Source of the DNA: Beaufortia kweichowensis
Taxonomy: Eukaryota > Chordata > Actinopteri > Cypriniformes > Gastromyzontidae
DNA length: 64,000 nucleotides
Direction of reading: 5' to 3'
Assembly (NCBI GenBank): GCA_019155185.1
Contig: CM032799.1
Coordinates: forward strand, 310,001-374,000
The translations under genes were made by a program, and so were the position numbers. How positions within the stretch are numbered: position 1 is the stretch's first letter; each line of letters opens with the position of its first letter. This document shows positions 24,051-36,030 of the stretch, in pieces. A model generated the notes under the pieces. That model saw only the letters and a list, made by a program, of their open reading frames with translations. It searched no databases and was not told the DNA's origin.

Positions 24051-26955
24051 CTGGTGATCCAATAATTATTCTTTGCTTTTTGTAAGCCGGCAGTGGGTTT
24101 TTCTTTCTTTAGAAATATTTCTTTACAGTACCAGACTATTTCTGAACCATTGTAAAGCCAGCATTTCAATGAAAAGAAGGTAAATGCCTTTAAAAGCAGC
24201 AGGTATTTGTGGCTAAATGTCCTTTTCAAATCCGTGATTGGGTTTGTGGAATGTGCCATTTATCCTTTAAGGGCGTCAGATCTCCTTCTACGACAACCAA
24301 AACACGAGCCGTGTTGTGGTAATTACCCTACCACTCCCTCTTTAATGAAGCTAACATACCACTCGACTGTCAGCGCAGACATATCCTGAAGGCAGATTAC
24401 AAGATGGGCTTGATTTGAGCTGTAACTGTTGCTGTATTACACAACATACGGTAGAGAATCACAGAACATTTTCCTAATGTGATAAGTTTACAGAACTGTA
24501 TGCTATTTAAGTTGCAAATGGGACTGGGATGTGTATTTCACTAACTAACTAAGATGTACGTTGTTGCTTATGTGTAGAAAGTCTTAATGGCAATTCCCTT
24601 GTTATATACGTGACATTTTCAGTCAAAACCTAAAATATAACTTTTCACAGTATGTATTTATTACCTATATATTGAACCATCTGTTTATATTTTGTGGACA
24701 ATTTGATGACTTTAATTTGAGTCATTTCCTCAAACAAAGGAACATTCTTAAAAATATTTCAAAATATAGTCCACATTTGGGATTAAATGATGACTGAATT
24801 GGGACTGTTTCTTTAGGGAAAAAAACTATTTTTGTCTGTCTGGTGTGAATATGTGCTCTGGTTTTATTGCTGAAGCTGTAAAGTGAGAAGCGTTGAGATT
24901 TTTTTCTTTTAATATTTCTCATGAGCGTGAGCAGCACATACTGTCACATACTCACAGATGTGTTCTCTATGTGTTAATGATATTCACATTCAACTGGAGG
25001 CAAAAATGGTACATTAGTCAACACTGTCATCAATATATGAAGAGAGAAAGACATTAGAATATTCATCTGAATCTGTGCTGTCAGTCATGCCTCATGTTTA
25101 GTGGCTGTGGAGCACTTGCTCATGTCTGCCCTCTTGAGGTTATGTACGGTACTGATTATAGCTCTTGTCCAGCTTTTAACATTCTGCATTGGCTACTACA
25201 CGGCACATGGCAGAGATGGGAACGAAAATGAAATTAAAAACAAACAATGAGGCCGAAACGAAAATCACTCTTTATAGATTTTCCGCGACGCTTTTACACC
25301 GTATTTACAATTTGTCATTTCTCATGGTATTTCAAAAACAGCCCCAAAACTGTATCTTAAAGGTTACGTGTAATGGGAGAGCTGTGAGGATGGAGTAATG
25401 CGTGTGAATAATATTGATGTGTGTGCAGGAGGTTAATTAAAAGCTCCAGTCATTCATCAAGGACCGAGGGCAGGCGGGCGGCTGACTGCTCTCAAATCAA
25501 TCACAAGCTCCAGGTTCACTGTACTGCTGATACACACACACACAGGCCAAATCTAACTTTCTGACCAAAGTTATTGAGCATAAATATGTCTTGGATTGGA
25601 GATTTTAGTGTTTAACATTGGATCTTTATTTGGTGTGAGAACATTGTACTGTGTGACTCGTTCCTAACATTATGTTGAGCATCATTATGAATAATGTAAA
25701 ACATGAAAAACTTTTTGTCCCTATGGCAGTAGGGATAATTATTAACCTCTTTTAGGGTCAGACCATCCTTCGTGAAATGAATTTTTAACCGTGTGTTGCT
25801 CGTCTTAATAAAGTTAATGGTCACCAGAGTAGCTTTTTACTTTCATTCTTTGGTTTTGCCGCGTGTTAATTTGAAATGCTACACACACACGTAACACATT
25901 TCTTATCTCACTGCGTTTAGACAGGTTTGCTTGTCCCAGACACCTAGATTAATAAGTCACACTGTCTTATGTGTGTCAGTGTTGTAAATGTGAACGCTAA
26001 CATGAAGGTGGCCGTCACCGACATGTGTTGTAGGAACTTCAGATGTATCCTGCCACCTAAATCTGTGTCATCTATTTGTCTCGTTTTCTCTTTTTGTTGC
26101 ATATCTCTGGACATCTTTTCAGGTTTGTCTTGGACTTTCTCTGGGTGTTGAGATGTGATTGTGTTGGTTCTGTTTTTCCAGATCCAGACATGTTGGATTT
26201 CCAACTTGCATGTGATGTTATGCTCTTTAACTTGACTTTGAAGGTTCTGCGTGTTTTCTTGATTAGGTCTAGATGAATAGCCAATTGATCTGAATTGATT
26301 GACTCTCTGTTTGTGATTTATGGCGATTGTATGAGAGGGCTTATGGTGATCGGAAATATATCCCCAGCCAGGACTCCACACCCCCTCTGTTTTCTCACAT
26401 AAACCCCCTGAACACTTTATTTTCCCCTTTAAATATTTGATGGACATTTTATTAAAAAAATAAATGCCTCTTCAGGGTGTTTTGCCACACCCGCTGTGCC
26501 TGTCTTCTCATCCACACACACACATTATATATAACACTATCTTCATATGCTGATGTCTGTGGTGACATTGTGTGAAAGTCACAGAAACAGATTCCTTAGT
26601 TTGTGTTAGAGATCCTGTCTTGCAGTTGTATGGAATTCAGATAGAAATCAGAATCGAATCATTTTGCGGAACGATCATTAAAGTAGTTGATAAGTCCAAC
26701 TGTAATTCACACAGATGTAGTCAAAGACAACAATTATGACCATGTTGTCTTTATACAGTCATGCTTTAGATCTGTGTCTGATGTTTTTGTTGTAAGCCTT
26801 GCTGGTCTAGAGAAGTTGGTGTATATATATATTTCTTATTTTGGTCCCCATGAGAAAAACGGCTCATAAATTATAGTAAATAATATTTAATTGAAAATGT
26901 ACAGTATGAAGGTCATTATGTTTGTGGAAAGACCCCATAAAATATGGAAATCTAA

Positions 26956-26959
<4 letters not shown>

Positions 26960-27006
<47 letters not shown>
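26960..27006. repeat. (GT)n microsatellite
   Basis: About 23 pure copies of GT in intron 2. The His/Thr-rich antisense frame across it (26887-27117) is an artefact of the repeat. Confidence 0.95.
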
Positions 27007-27009
<3 letters not shown>

Positions 27010-27214
27010 GTCATGGCAATAGTATGGTGGGTAAAATCTCAGACATTTGGATGGATTAAAATGTCTCTGTGCTACATCTGAACACAAATCAAACCTCTTC
27101 AGGGCTAGCAGGATCACATGTGTAGCTCTGTTTCAACACTTTTAACTCGGTCCTCATTGTCTTTGGATGGGGATTGTTCTTTCAAACTGATTACAATAAA
27201 GCCTTGTTAAAATC

Positions 27215-27612
27215 TCACTTAATGCTAATTAAATAGGTTAATCAAGATAAATTAACAGGCATTCTTGTTTCTCAGTGGTGTCACGCACCATAGAGGCCGA
27301 GACGTGTGATTTGATTACCGTGCTCCCTCTCATCCAATCGCCATTAACCCCAGCAGGCCCACCGCCCCATTGGTCTGGCCGTTTGCATGAGCTGATGAAT
27401 ATTCATCAGGAGCTGATGGATGAAAATAACGGTCTTTAAGCCGGCAGGGGCGATGGCATCTGAAAGCCTGGCCCAGCAGGAATCTAACAGCGCACGGCCG
27501 GCCAGGACCAGAGAGGCCATCACGCCTCATCCAGCCCATTCAGCAGGCCTCCATAAATTCATCACAGCCATAAATGTAAAGATTCCTAAAAAGCAGTCGG
27601 CTGTGAAGCATC

Positions 27613-27615
<3 letters not shown>
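27215..27615. promoter_or_regulatory. Best candidate enhancer/CNE in intron 2, with 18-bp palindrome
   Basis: A 400-base unique block with several transcription-factor-like words: GCTAATTAAAT (homeodomain type) at 27223-27233, TTTGCATGAG (near-octamer) at 27382-27391, and the perfect palindrome CTGATGAATATTCATCAG at 27392-27409, whose core ATGAATATTCAT resembles a POU-dimer site. Further CpG- and GC-rich sequence (GCGCACGGCCGGCCAGGACC) follows. Nothing suggests coding. It ends at a GA microsatellite. The regulatory role is inferred from motif clustering and composition. Confidence 0.4.

Positions 27616-27650
<35 letters not shown>
27616..27650. repeat. (GA)n microsatellite
   Basis: About 15 copies of GA followed by GGAGACAAGAAGGGG, giving a purine-only run of about 40 bases on the + strand. 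Confidence 0.95.
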
Positions 27651-29363
27651 CAAGAAGGGGGAAAATTGCTGTTAAAGGCATCTTGACCCGTGTGTGGTCT
27701 GTAGGTTTTAATTTATGTCCGTTTAGAGAGGATGTGGATGGGTATTGACGTTTCTCCCAGTGTTCTCTTCCCCCGATGTTGTTTTTATTGTTCCGAAGCT
27801 TTAATTTATCATCGGCTCAGGCGAGACGGACACGAGCGATTTGGGAAGGAACAGCGAGCGTGACTTCACTCCTGGCTTGAACTCTGATAATGGAGCCGGT
27901 ATGATACGGTCACGGCTGAACAGTGAGAGGAATGGAGGAGACCCTTCTCACCTCCCCCTCCGTCTCCTTTTCTTTCAGTTGGGGTGAGACTTGAGGAAAT
28001 TGAGATTTTTCTTTAATGAAGTGTCGTTGAGTCAGGTGGCTGAAAGTGAAGAATGATGCAGACAGTAAAAACAGATGAACATGTTGCTTCATGAGAATTT
28101 AGTGTGCTCTGCCCATCTTGAAATGCACTGTTTTATAGTGATAGTATTGCTGTTTTTTGCATGATTTAGAATCATTTTTAACTCATCAAAACGATAAAAT
28201 AACACAAATGCATCTAATGAAAACAGTGACTAAAGAAAATTGTAAATCACTCAAAACAGTTAAATATTATTATATTTTAGCATATTCATTGTAGTCACCA
28301 TTTTGTCCAGTTTCTCTACCAGGTCTTACCCCGAGATGCTTTTTACCACTGAGTCCCTGTGTGTGTTCTTGGCTTTTCTGTATTGTTCAGTTTGAGCTGT
28401 GCATGTTTTTTATATTATATTAAAATATTATAGATAGAGATATACAAATCTGCCTGTGAAAACCCAGTTGAAGTCATTTGTGATTTACTGTTTTCTATAT
28501 GAAAATCATCCTACATAATGTACATAATGACATTTTGTAAAAATATACTCTTGATATCTTTATTATTGACTTGAGTAATGTCATGTCAAATATTATAATC
28601 ATAGTGAAATTGACTTAAATCTCAAAAGTAGATTGAGGCTGTAATGGTCAGTTTGTGCTGTATGGCACTAGTGGGCCCTGGTGTTCAACTTCCCCTGAAA
28701 GTCCCAAGCAGAACAACCTACCGGTCCAGGCCATAATCCAGCCTTTGTATTAATGCCAGTTTTCCACTGTAGCAGCTTCACGTGGAGAGAGAGAGAGTTT
28801 GGGACATTTGGTGTAGTGAATCTGGACAGGATTCTGTACTCCAGGGCTCGTCTGTAAGCTGGCATGGGTTTGAGGGCTCAGGTTGAGAGTCTGTGTGTGT
28901 GTCTGAGGTCCGCCAGACGCTCCGACAGAGAGGAGGGCTTTATTCTCACAGGCTTTTGTCTCAGTCCAAATCCTCTCTACATTGCAAACACTTCTTCTAT
29001 CTCACTGTGTCCTCAGAGAAGATCAGAGAAGTTTTGAAGGCTTGTGGAGGAAACACAGGGCAGGTGTAGTTTCTGGCACTCTCAAGGGTTTACAATATTT
29101 TTTGAAAATGTGACTAAATAGCAGTTTTGTTACTGAATGGCACAGCTATGGTGTGATGACATGATCCATGAACGGTAGCTCTGGGTAATTCATTATTTTT
29201 TTCACATAACATTGTATTGCTATTATAGATGTCTAAAATAATTATAATAGTTTAGTGCTTTCATTTCATTCATTTATGTGTGTTTCTTTTTAATCGAACC
29301 TGTTTCCTCCCAGAATCATTGAACAAAAGAGTCTGTTTCGTCCTTGTGCTGGAATATATTTAC

Positions 29364-29370
<7 letters not shown>

Positions 29371-29455
<85 letters not shown>
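29371..29455. repeat. (AC)n microsatellite, about 42 copies
   Basis: A pure dinucleotide array of about 85 bases, the longest CA tract in the window. It is probably highly variable. The Thr/His reading frame through it is not a gene. Confidence 0.95.
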
Positions 29456-29460
<5 letters not shown>

Positions 29461-29699
29461 GTGTGTAACCTGTGAAAATGGCTGTGATTTTGGCCTGTGT
29501 GATCCTCACATACTCGGCTTTAATGTTTTGACTGAAATTTCTCGGATTCTGACAAGTGGCGAAGGCTTTGAAAGAATAAAACCTGGCTTTTTCAAATATG
29601 CAGGTGACATGCGAATGGCTTCCATTCAGCTTTGGGAAAAAATAAAAGCATAAAATAAAGTGTGTTCATTTGTGTTTTCGAGCTGGAGCTCTCCCGTGT

Positions 29700-30015
29700 G
29701 TCAGAAAGAAAATAACTGTAATTAAGAAATTAGGAATGTAATTTCACAGAACCGCTTTTGGAAGCGTGGCCCTATCTCAGTGCTCCACCTCTCCGTATGC
29801 GTATGAGTTCATTAGCGAGCGCCGCAGCCATCCAGGAAAAATGATGCTGATCATTTGTAAATAATTGTACGGTGTTTTGTAGCTGTGCATCACAAAGGTT
29901 TCTGTCTTTTTGTCCCCTAAGCGGCTTCCATATATCTTTGTCCTGTTGTAAAGTATACCTCATAAATAATGCAGTGCTCGTGTTAATTAGTGTTAATATA
30001 AATTAGCCCATTAAA
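29700..30015. promoter_or_regulatory. Candidate non-coding element with clustered TAATTA-type sites
   Basis: Contains CTGTAATTAAGAAATTAG near 29714 and GTTAATTAGTGTTAATAT then AAATTAGCCCATTAA near 29979-30013, flanking a CpG-bearing core (GTATGCGTATGAGTTC, TTAGCGAGCGCCGCAG). Clusters of homeodomain core sites in a unique intronic block are typical of vertebrate developmental enhancers. No coding frame. Inference only. Confidence 0.3.
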
Positions 30016-30270
30016 CTTTAGGAAAATGTTCGTTTAGCGAGAACAGAGGAGGAGAGGAATGATAATTGCTTTGGTGGAATGGCTTACAGATCTGGCTAGT
30101 GATTACTGACATGAGTTTGTTTGACTTTTGCTAACCAGTGCAGGACAATGTATTGCATGTCTTTTTGGGTGATGGGTGTTTTACTACTTTTTCTTAAGAG
30201 AATAATAAAGATGAATACAAAGAAGAAGCTTTAACTTTAAAGAGTCTGTTCAGTATTCTTTTTTTCTTAA

Positions 30271-30289
30271 ACACACACACACACACACA
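30271..30289. repeat. Short (AC)n microsatellite
   Basis: Nine to ten copies of AC, following a T-rich tract. Confidence 0.9.
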
Positions 30290-32209
30290 TTTGTTTGAAG
30301 TGGAAAATGTGCTTTGTGCCATCGCAATACTCCGTTTACCATAAAAAACCCATGTTGTTTGAACCTGGGTTGGTCAGGATGCTCAGAAAACAGCAATTGT
30401 GCCACACAAGCAGCGTTTACAGTTTACAGTGTTTTATAGAAATGAACCAACAAAAGTTCTCTTCACAAATTAAACTGGGCTGAGAAAAGTATTTAACATT
30501 TCCTGTATTCTAACACATTTATGTTTTGAAACCAAACAACAGTGAGATAAAAAGTTGCTTTCCAGCCATCGACACATAATATTTCCTTTGAAAATGGTTA
30601 TTTTTTTAGTTAAGTTCAAGCTTTTAAACACAGAGTGATTATTGGAATGAATCATAAGCAATGCCATTTGTCCCAGAACAAAAGCAACGTCAAGGAAAGA
30701 GTGATTGAGGGATATTTTCCCAAACCCTTTTAAGAAAAACACCACCTTTATTATAAGCTTTGAACCCAAAAACTGCCTCCAAAATGCCACCTTTTGATTC
30801 AGGCACACAAAGGCCCAGCGCTGGGTTTGATGTCGGGTTGTTAAGATAATTCTGGTAATTGTCGCTCATTTAGGAAATGAGTCCTGTGACTAACTCTCCT
30901 CATTTCTTGCTTTCTCCGTGGCTCTGAATAGGCGCTATGGATTTTTGGCCCTCTCTCCTTCCCCCTTCATTTCACGGCGGGGTGCTTGAAGGACCAGGGA
31001 ACTTGTGGACACACCAGGATGCTGAGAGGCTGTTCTGTCAGGCTGACAGCCAGACCGCTCCTCCTGCTGAGAATGATGATGGGGGAGCGGGGAGAAGGGA
31101 GTGCTGGGTAATTGGCCTCTTCATGAGTCTCCCATGAAAATAGACATAATTCAGGGCAAAAGCGTGTGTGTGTGTATGTGTGTCTTCACGTGGGGGACCG
31201 TGTGGTGTTGGTCTCATTTATGTTGGGCCCCACATGTTCATTTTCTGGAACAAAAAACAGCATGGATGAGGCTGAGAGCTATAATGAGAAGTATTATGGC
31301 AATTATCGAGAATGCCACATAATTTCCTTCATTTCATCAGGCTTACTCGGTTGTTAAAGGTAACACGGGCGGATGTTTGTTTCGGGTACTTCTATAAGAT
31401 GGCTCTTCATGTTTGAAAATGTAGAGCATGTGACCTGCAAACATCGCCATATGGCTTGAAATGCGTTGGCTTGTCTGTTTATGTATCCTAATAACACTTA
31501 GATTTAACCTTTTGATCAGCTTCAGAGCGAGACTTTTATTTCTGTTGGGAAATGTCTAGAACCTGCATCATTATGGTTATTTTGGGTATATTGTGTTGTC
31601 TTTCTCTTTAAATGGTTTGTGGTGTGGCTGTTTAAACCATTGCCAATGAAAACTAGCCGGTCGCCACGGGCAATGCAACGTAATGGCTTAATGTTGCACT
31701 ATTGTGCCGGCTGAACCCTGTTTAACCCTGGTGTTGATATACTGGACACACAGGCAAGATAATGCTGATATATTTTCTATTTTTACATAATACACAAACA
31801 TTAGAGATTATAGCTGGAATAACAAGCTCGATTTCCTCTTAGTTGTGATAAAGAGAGCATTGCATGTGCCTTGTTGCTCTTTTAGGAGAAGGTAATGATG
31901 AGTGTTCTTCTGGATATCCATCAACACAATAGAGAGCGTGACTCCACCCCTTTTAACTTGCCGTCATAGATGCGATTCCATGACGTTCTTCTGTCTAATG
32001 GCTACACTTTTAAAGGATGCTGTTCATTACAGGCTAATGGAGGGAGATGTTAGAGGTGAGCAGAACGTTAACTCTTGCTGAGAGTTCATCAGACCGCACT
32101 TCAAATCTGTGATTTAAATGGGTGGAGAAATATGTGTCATGCCGCCTTCACTGACATGTCAGTCTAAATCTTTTAGATTGCATCTTATGACCGTAACTTC
32201 ACGTAGGAG

Positions 32210-32540
32210 ACGGGAACCATATTCCCTTTTAGATTCAATTGTAATGTTCCATTACTTTGATTGCTCGCGTCCCCGCATCTGGGGTAATGGCAATAAAAAT
32301 AAGGGGAATTATATTAAATGGAGGTTTTAATTCATTGTGCTAATTCATGGCCCTATTTGTGTTGGGTTTGCCACAGGCAAGGTGTTTTTAATTGTGTTAC
32401 GCGCAATCTTGAAGCGGCGAAGTGGAATAATTCTTAAAGCTAATTTAATTTTGTGCGAATTTTTATGTTGAGCAGTTACTTTCGCTACCATGAAAGCGAT
32501 TCAACCATCTGGTTAATGCATAGAGCTGCGTTTACACTTT
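32210..32540. promoter_or_regulatory. Candidate non-coding regulatory block in intron 2
   Basis: Unique, CpG-bearing sequence (TTACGCGCAATCTTGAAGCGG, GATTGCTCGCGTCCCCGC) interleaved with AT-rich homeodomain-like words (GCTAATTTAATTTTG, GGTTAATGCAT). No coding frame. Role inferred from composition. Confidence 0.25.
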
Positions 32541-32944
32541 AATCCGTTCCACTAATGAATGTTAAAAACAGGAAACAAGGCGAGTCGAAACAGAATTAAA
32601 ACAGAAAAAGAAAGGTGCAATCACATCTCTGTTTGTTCTTATTATATATATTCTTATTCTTATTATATTGCCACTCTTACACAACAATCGAATCGATTAT
32701 TATAGTACTGCATAAAATGCTTTAACATTTGTGATTTTTTGTTGTTGTTTTTTTTTCGTCAGCTGGCACTATATAACAAGAATTGAGAAACATTTCAAGA
32801 ATTTTCTCATTAGGCATGTGAAGCTAGGCCATAACCATGCCTTCATCAGCATTTCTTAATGTTCAAATGATCTAATCATCTTTTAATTGCTTAGTTTCCA
32901 TCTTTTTGAAAGAAAGAGGTTTATAAAGCACAGTGTGTTCCCCC

Positions 32945-33120
32945 GCTGTAAAAATGTTGGGTTATTTTCAAATAAAAAGGGTCAAATAGGGAGAAACCTA
33001 TTCAACTGGTCATGTATTAACCTCTGCTTGGGTTGTTTCAATCCATGATTGGGTCAAATATAGACATTCTTCATGTTAATTTACCCCAATAGTTGGGTTT
33101 GACCCTTTTTGACCCTGTTC
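32945..33120. mobile_element. MITE with GGGTTATTTT / TTTGACCC ends
   Basis: Left end CTGTAAAAATGTTGGGTTAT, then AAAAAGGGTCAAATAGG. Right end AATAGTTGGGTTTGACCC followed by TTTTTGACCC. The related fragment at 6276 shares the CTGGGTTATTTT and TTGACCC words. A short non-autonomous element, common in cyprinid genomes; no coding sequence. Confidence 0.55.
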
Positions 33121-34800
33121 TGTGGTCCTATTGGTCAGCATCACAGATGTGGATCATGAACGACAAAAAAAATAATCCTGGTAGTCTTTCTATTAGGTTG
33201 TTGTGAAGTTTTGCAGACGTGTCTGTTGTTATCCACTATACAAGATGAAACAATCGATTTTTATGTCTCAACACCCATTGCCACAGATGTGTAGTCTGAA
33301 CCCAGTGTAAGGCATTTGACCACACCAGTAACCCGTAGGTATGTGCACAGTCATCATATTGACGCTTACCCTAAAATAAACCTAGAACACACATTAGAAA
33401 GCCTGTACAGGTGCTCTTGTAACTCAACCGCAGGGCTTAGTTAGTTTGATGTTTCATTGTCACCATGTTCTCTCATTTCCCTGTTAATCCTCCTCTCTCT
33501 TCCTTCATTAATGACTAAAATAATCAAAATCACACTTCTTGAGAGCAGCAGGCGGGGGGTCTGAGCAATGCATGTGACCCGGTACCAGCGCACAGGGTTA
33601 ATTGGATGAGTGAATGAAATGTTAAAGTGAGAATCTTTATGGTCTTTCACCCTCAATTAAAGAGGAAAACCAGCACCTGGGACCAGGCTGTCCACATTAG
33701 TTTGAGAAGCTGGCATTATTGTTATTATATTCATCTCCCGATGGCTCTATCAAAGTCATTAATTACCTTAATGAATGGTTTCACCTGATTAGATGGTTGC
33801 CTATCAAAATTGCCAGTTTGAATTATCATCTCTAGGGTGTGAAAGATTGCTTTGTCAGATACGCACCATCCATGGTTCAGATCACATATCGAGGAATTTG
33901 AAAACCAAGGCGCATGTGAAATATATATCGGCTCTGTCTTGATTTCTGCAGGGGCTTTGTGGAGCTAAAATGATTTTACCAAGTTGTGTTAAACCTGAGC
34001 TTTAGACAGACGTAGTGTTTCACAAGATGACAGACCCTTCAGTGGTCTTCTTTATGAAAGGCTGAATAAAAATGGGGATTTGGGGTGGTTGAATCCGGTT
34101 TAAATGTGGCAGAGAAAACCTTAGATTAACATACATTGACATGGTAATTTGACTCAGACAGGCTGATATTCTGAACCCTTTTAGTTACATGAGCGTTGAT
34201 AACAGGGTTTTCTAATTGCCTGAAGTCAGATGGATGGCCCCTGAAGAACCAGCCCATAATTCCTGTCATTCACTTGCTCTAGGATAAAACATCACTTTCT
34301 GCTGATCATCAAAAACCTTATTTATTGACATGAAATCACAGTTTTATATGAATAGGTGAAAAGTGTATTAGAAGTGAGTTCTTGATCATGCTTACTTCAT
34401 GTGTACAAGTACAAGGTTTGGGTTTAGACGGACAGATGGATTTTGTTCTCCAGGGTTGCAAGTAGCAGAAACCTTAAAAAGTAAAATGGCATTTCCACTT
34501 CATTATGTCTGATCACCAGCCTAATTAACAGACTCACCTCGTGTCTGTAAAGCGAAGGGTAACATCTAAAGGATCACCCTCATTACCTTCCTCTTACACC
34601 CCTGGGACTCCACTGCACTGTTTTTCACCTTTTAAAGGGCTGATTTACCCAGCACACCACCCCCTCCTCTGTGTGCTGAACAGCAGCGTGTTAGGATAGG
34701 CAGTGTGAGACGGTTGTGATGCCGCTAGACCTTTACAGAACATAGAAATACAGAAAATATAGAAAGGAGTAGTTAATAAATGTTATTTGTTCAGATTTGT

Positions 34801-34820
34801 GTTGTTGTTGTTGTTGTTGT
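34801..34820. repeat. (TTG)n short microsatellite
   Basis: About seven copies of GTT/TTG. Confidence 0.9.
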
Positions 34821-35022
34821 AGAGCTATGGAACAATCGTTTACAGTGTCCAGAGGATGTTAACCTTCTGAAAGAAATGCATTTAAGTCCATATGAGATAT
34901 TGCAAATTGTATGGGTTACTTTAATGGTTCATTTATGTTGTTTTTGATGTTTAACTACTGTGGTCACAAAATATTATTATCTTTTAAAAGATTGTTGATT
35001 TTTTTTCCCCACAGAAACAATA

Positions 35023-35336
35023 AAGACCCTTTCACACCAATGATGATAATTATAAACTTTAAAGATAAAGCTTTAACCTTTTTTCAACCTTTTTTTACAT
35101 TTAAAACAATTGCAACTAGTACAACTAGTATATCCTGTATATCGACAACAACAATTTCATTGAATTCACTTTCAGAGCGTTTTTTTTTCCTAGCAATGAA
35201 AATGAAACCTTGACAGCCAATCAAAATTCATTTAGATTTAATGGACTTGCATTCAAAATTACAGTTTGCATTTATAAAATGCAAGTTTAAAATGAACGTA
35301 ACGTTATCATCCGTTGATGTGGACACTTATAATTAT
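35023..35336. mobile_element. Degraded hAT-like MITE (CCCTTTCACACCAA type)
   Basis: The left end GACCCTTTCACACCAATGAT continues GATAATTATAAACTTTAAAG. The right end holds AACGTTATCATCCGTTGATG followed by GTGGACACTTATAATTATT, which is roughly the inverted left end. Elements starting CTTTCACACYRAACGATAA are widespread in cyprinids. Ends are diverged and I could not confirm target duplications. Confidence 0.4.
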
Positions 35337-35470
35337 TATTCACTGATTGATATCATTTGTGCTGTAAAAAGGACTTACGGAAGGCATACAGTTTGAGTAA
35401 TATATAATGACATCATTTTCATTCATAAATAAAAAATCATTAAATGAGAGCTGTTTGTGTAAGTGACTCC

Positions 35471-35491
35471 GTGTGTGTGTGTGTGTGTGTG
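35471..35491. repeat. Short (GT)n microsatellite
   Basis: About ten copies of GT, followed by GCACGTGTGT. Confidence 0.9.
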
Positions 35492-35875
35492 CACGTGTGT
35501 CTTTTTCTTCTTCATTCGTCACAGCTGTAAACAGGTGGGTCATGCTGAGTGGTAAACAGGAGTTTGCTCTCCATGGCAACAGACGGTGTGTACAGAAAGA
35601 AGGATGGTGGGGTTAGGAGGCCGTCTCTGCAGACGACAGATCATAATTACTTCATCTTTCTTTGCTACTGTTTTTAATCACTTCAGGCAGTATTTTATTT
35701 GCATTGAGTATATCTCAGGTGGTCATGTCTTCAACAACCCTGCAGGAATTAAGATCAGTGGTGGCACACGTCTGCCTACAGTGTAATTTATCATTTTAAA
35801 TACCCCGTTGTGTTTCTTGTGTGCTAGTGGTTCACCGATATGAGTTTTATTACGGCTTACTCTAAAAACAATATC

Positions 35876-36030
35876 TTTCTCTCTGTTTGTCTTTCTTTCT
35901 TATTTGTGTATCTGTCTGTCTGTATATCTGTCTGTCTGTTGATCTCTGACTGTCTGTATATCTGTCTTGTCTGTCCATCAGTCTATTCTTATTTATTCAT
36001 CTGTCTGTCTATATCTGTCAGTCTGTCTGA
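35876..36030. repeat. Degenerate (CTGT/TCTG)n tract
   Basis: About 155 bases of imperfect TCTG, TTTC and TATCTG words, an old decayed tetranucleotide array. The Ser/Cys/Leu-rich frame across it is repeat translation. Confidence 0.85.

Noticed and set aside
29280..29468. 62-codon frame with Thr-His repeats
   Set aside because: Translation of the CA microsatellite; no homology outside it.
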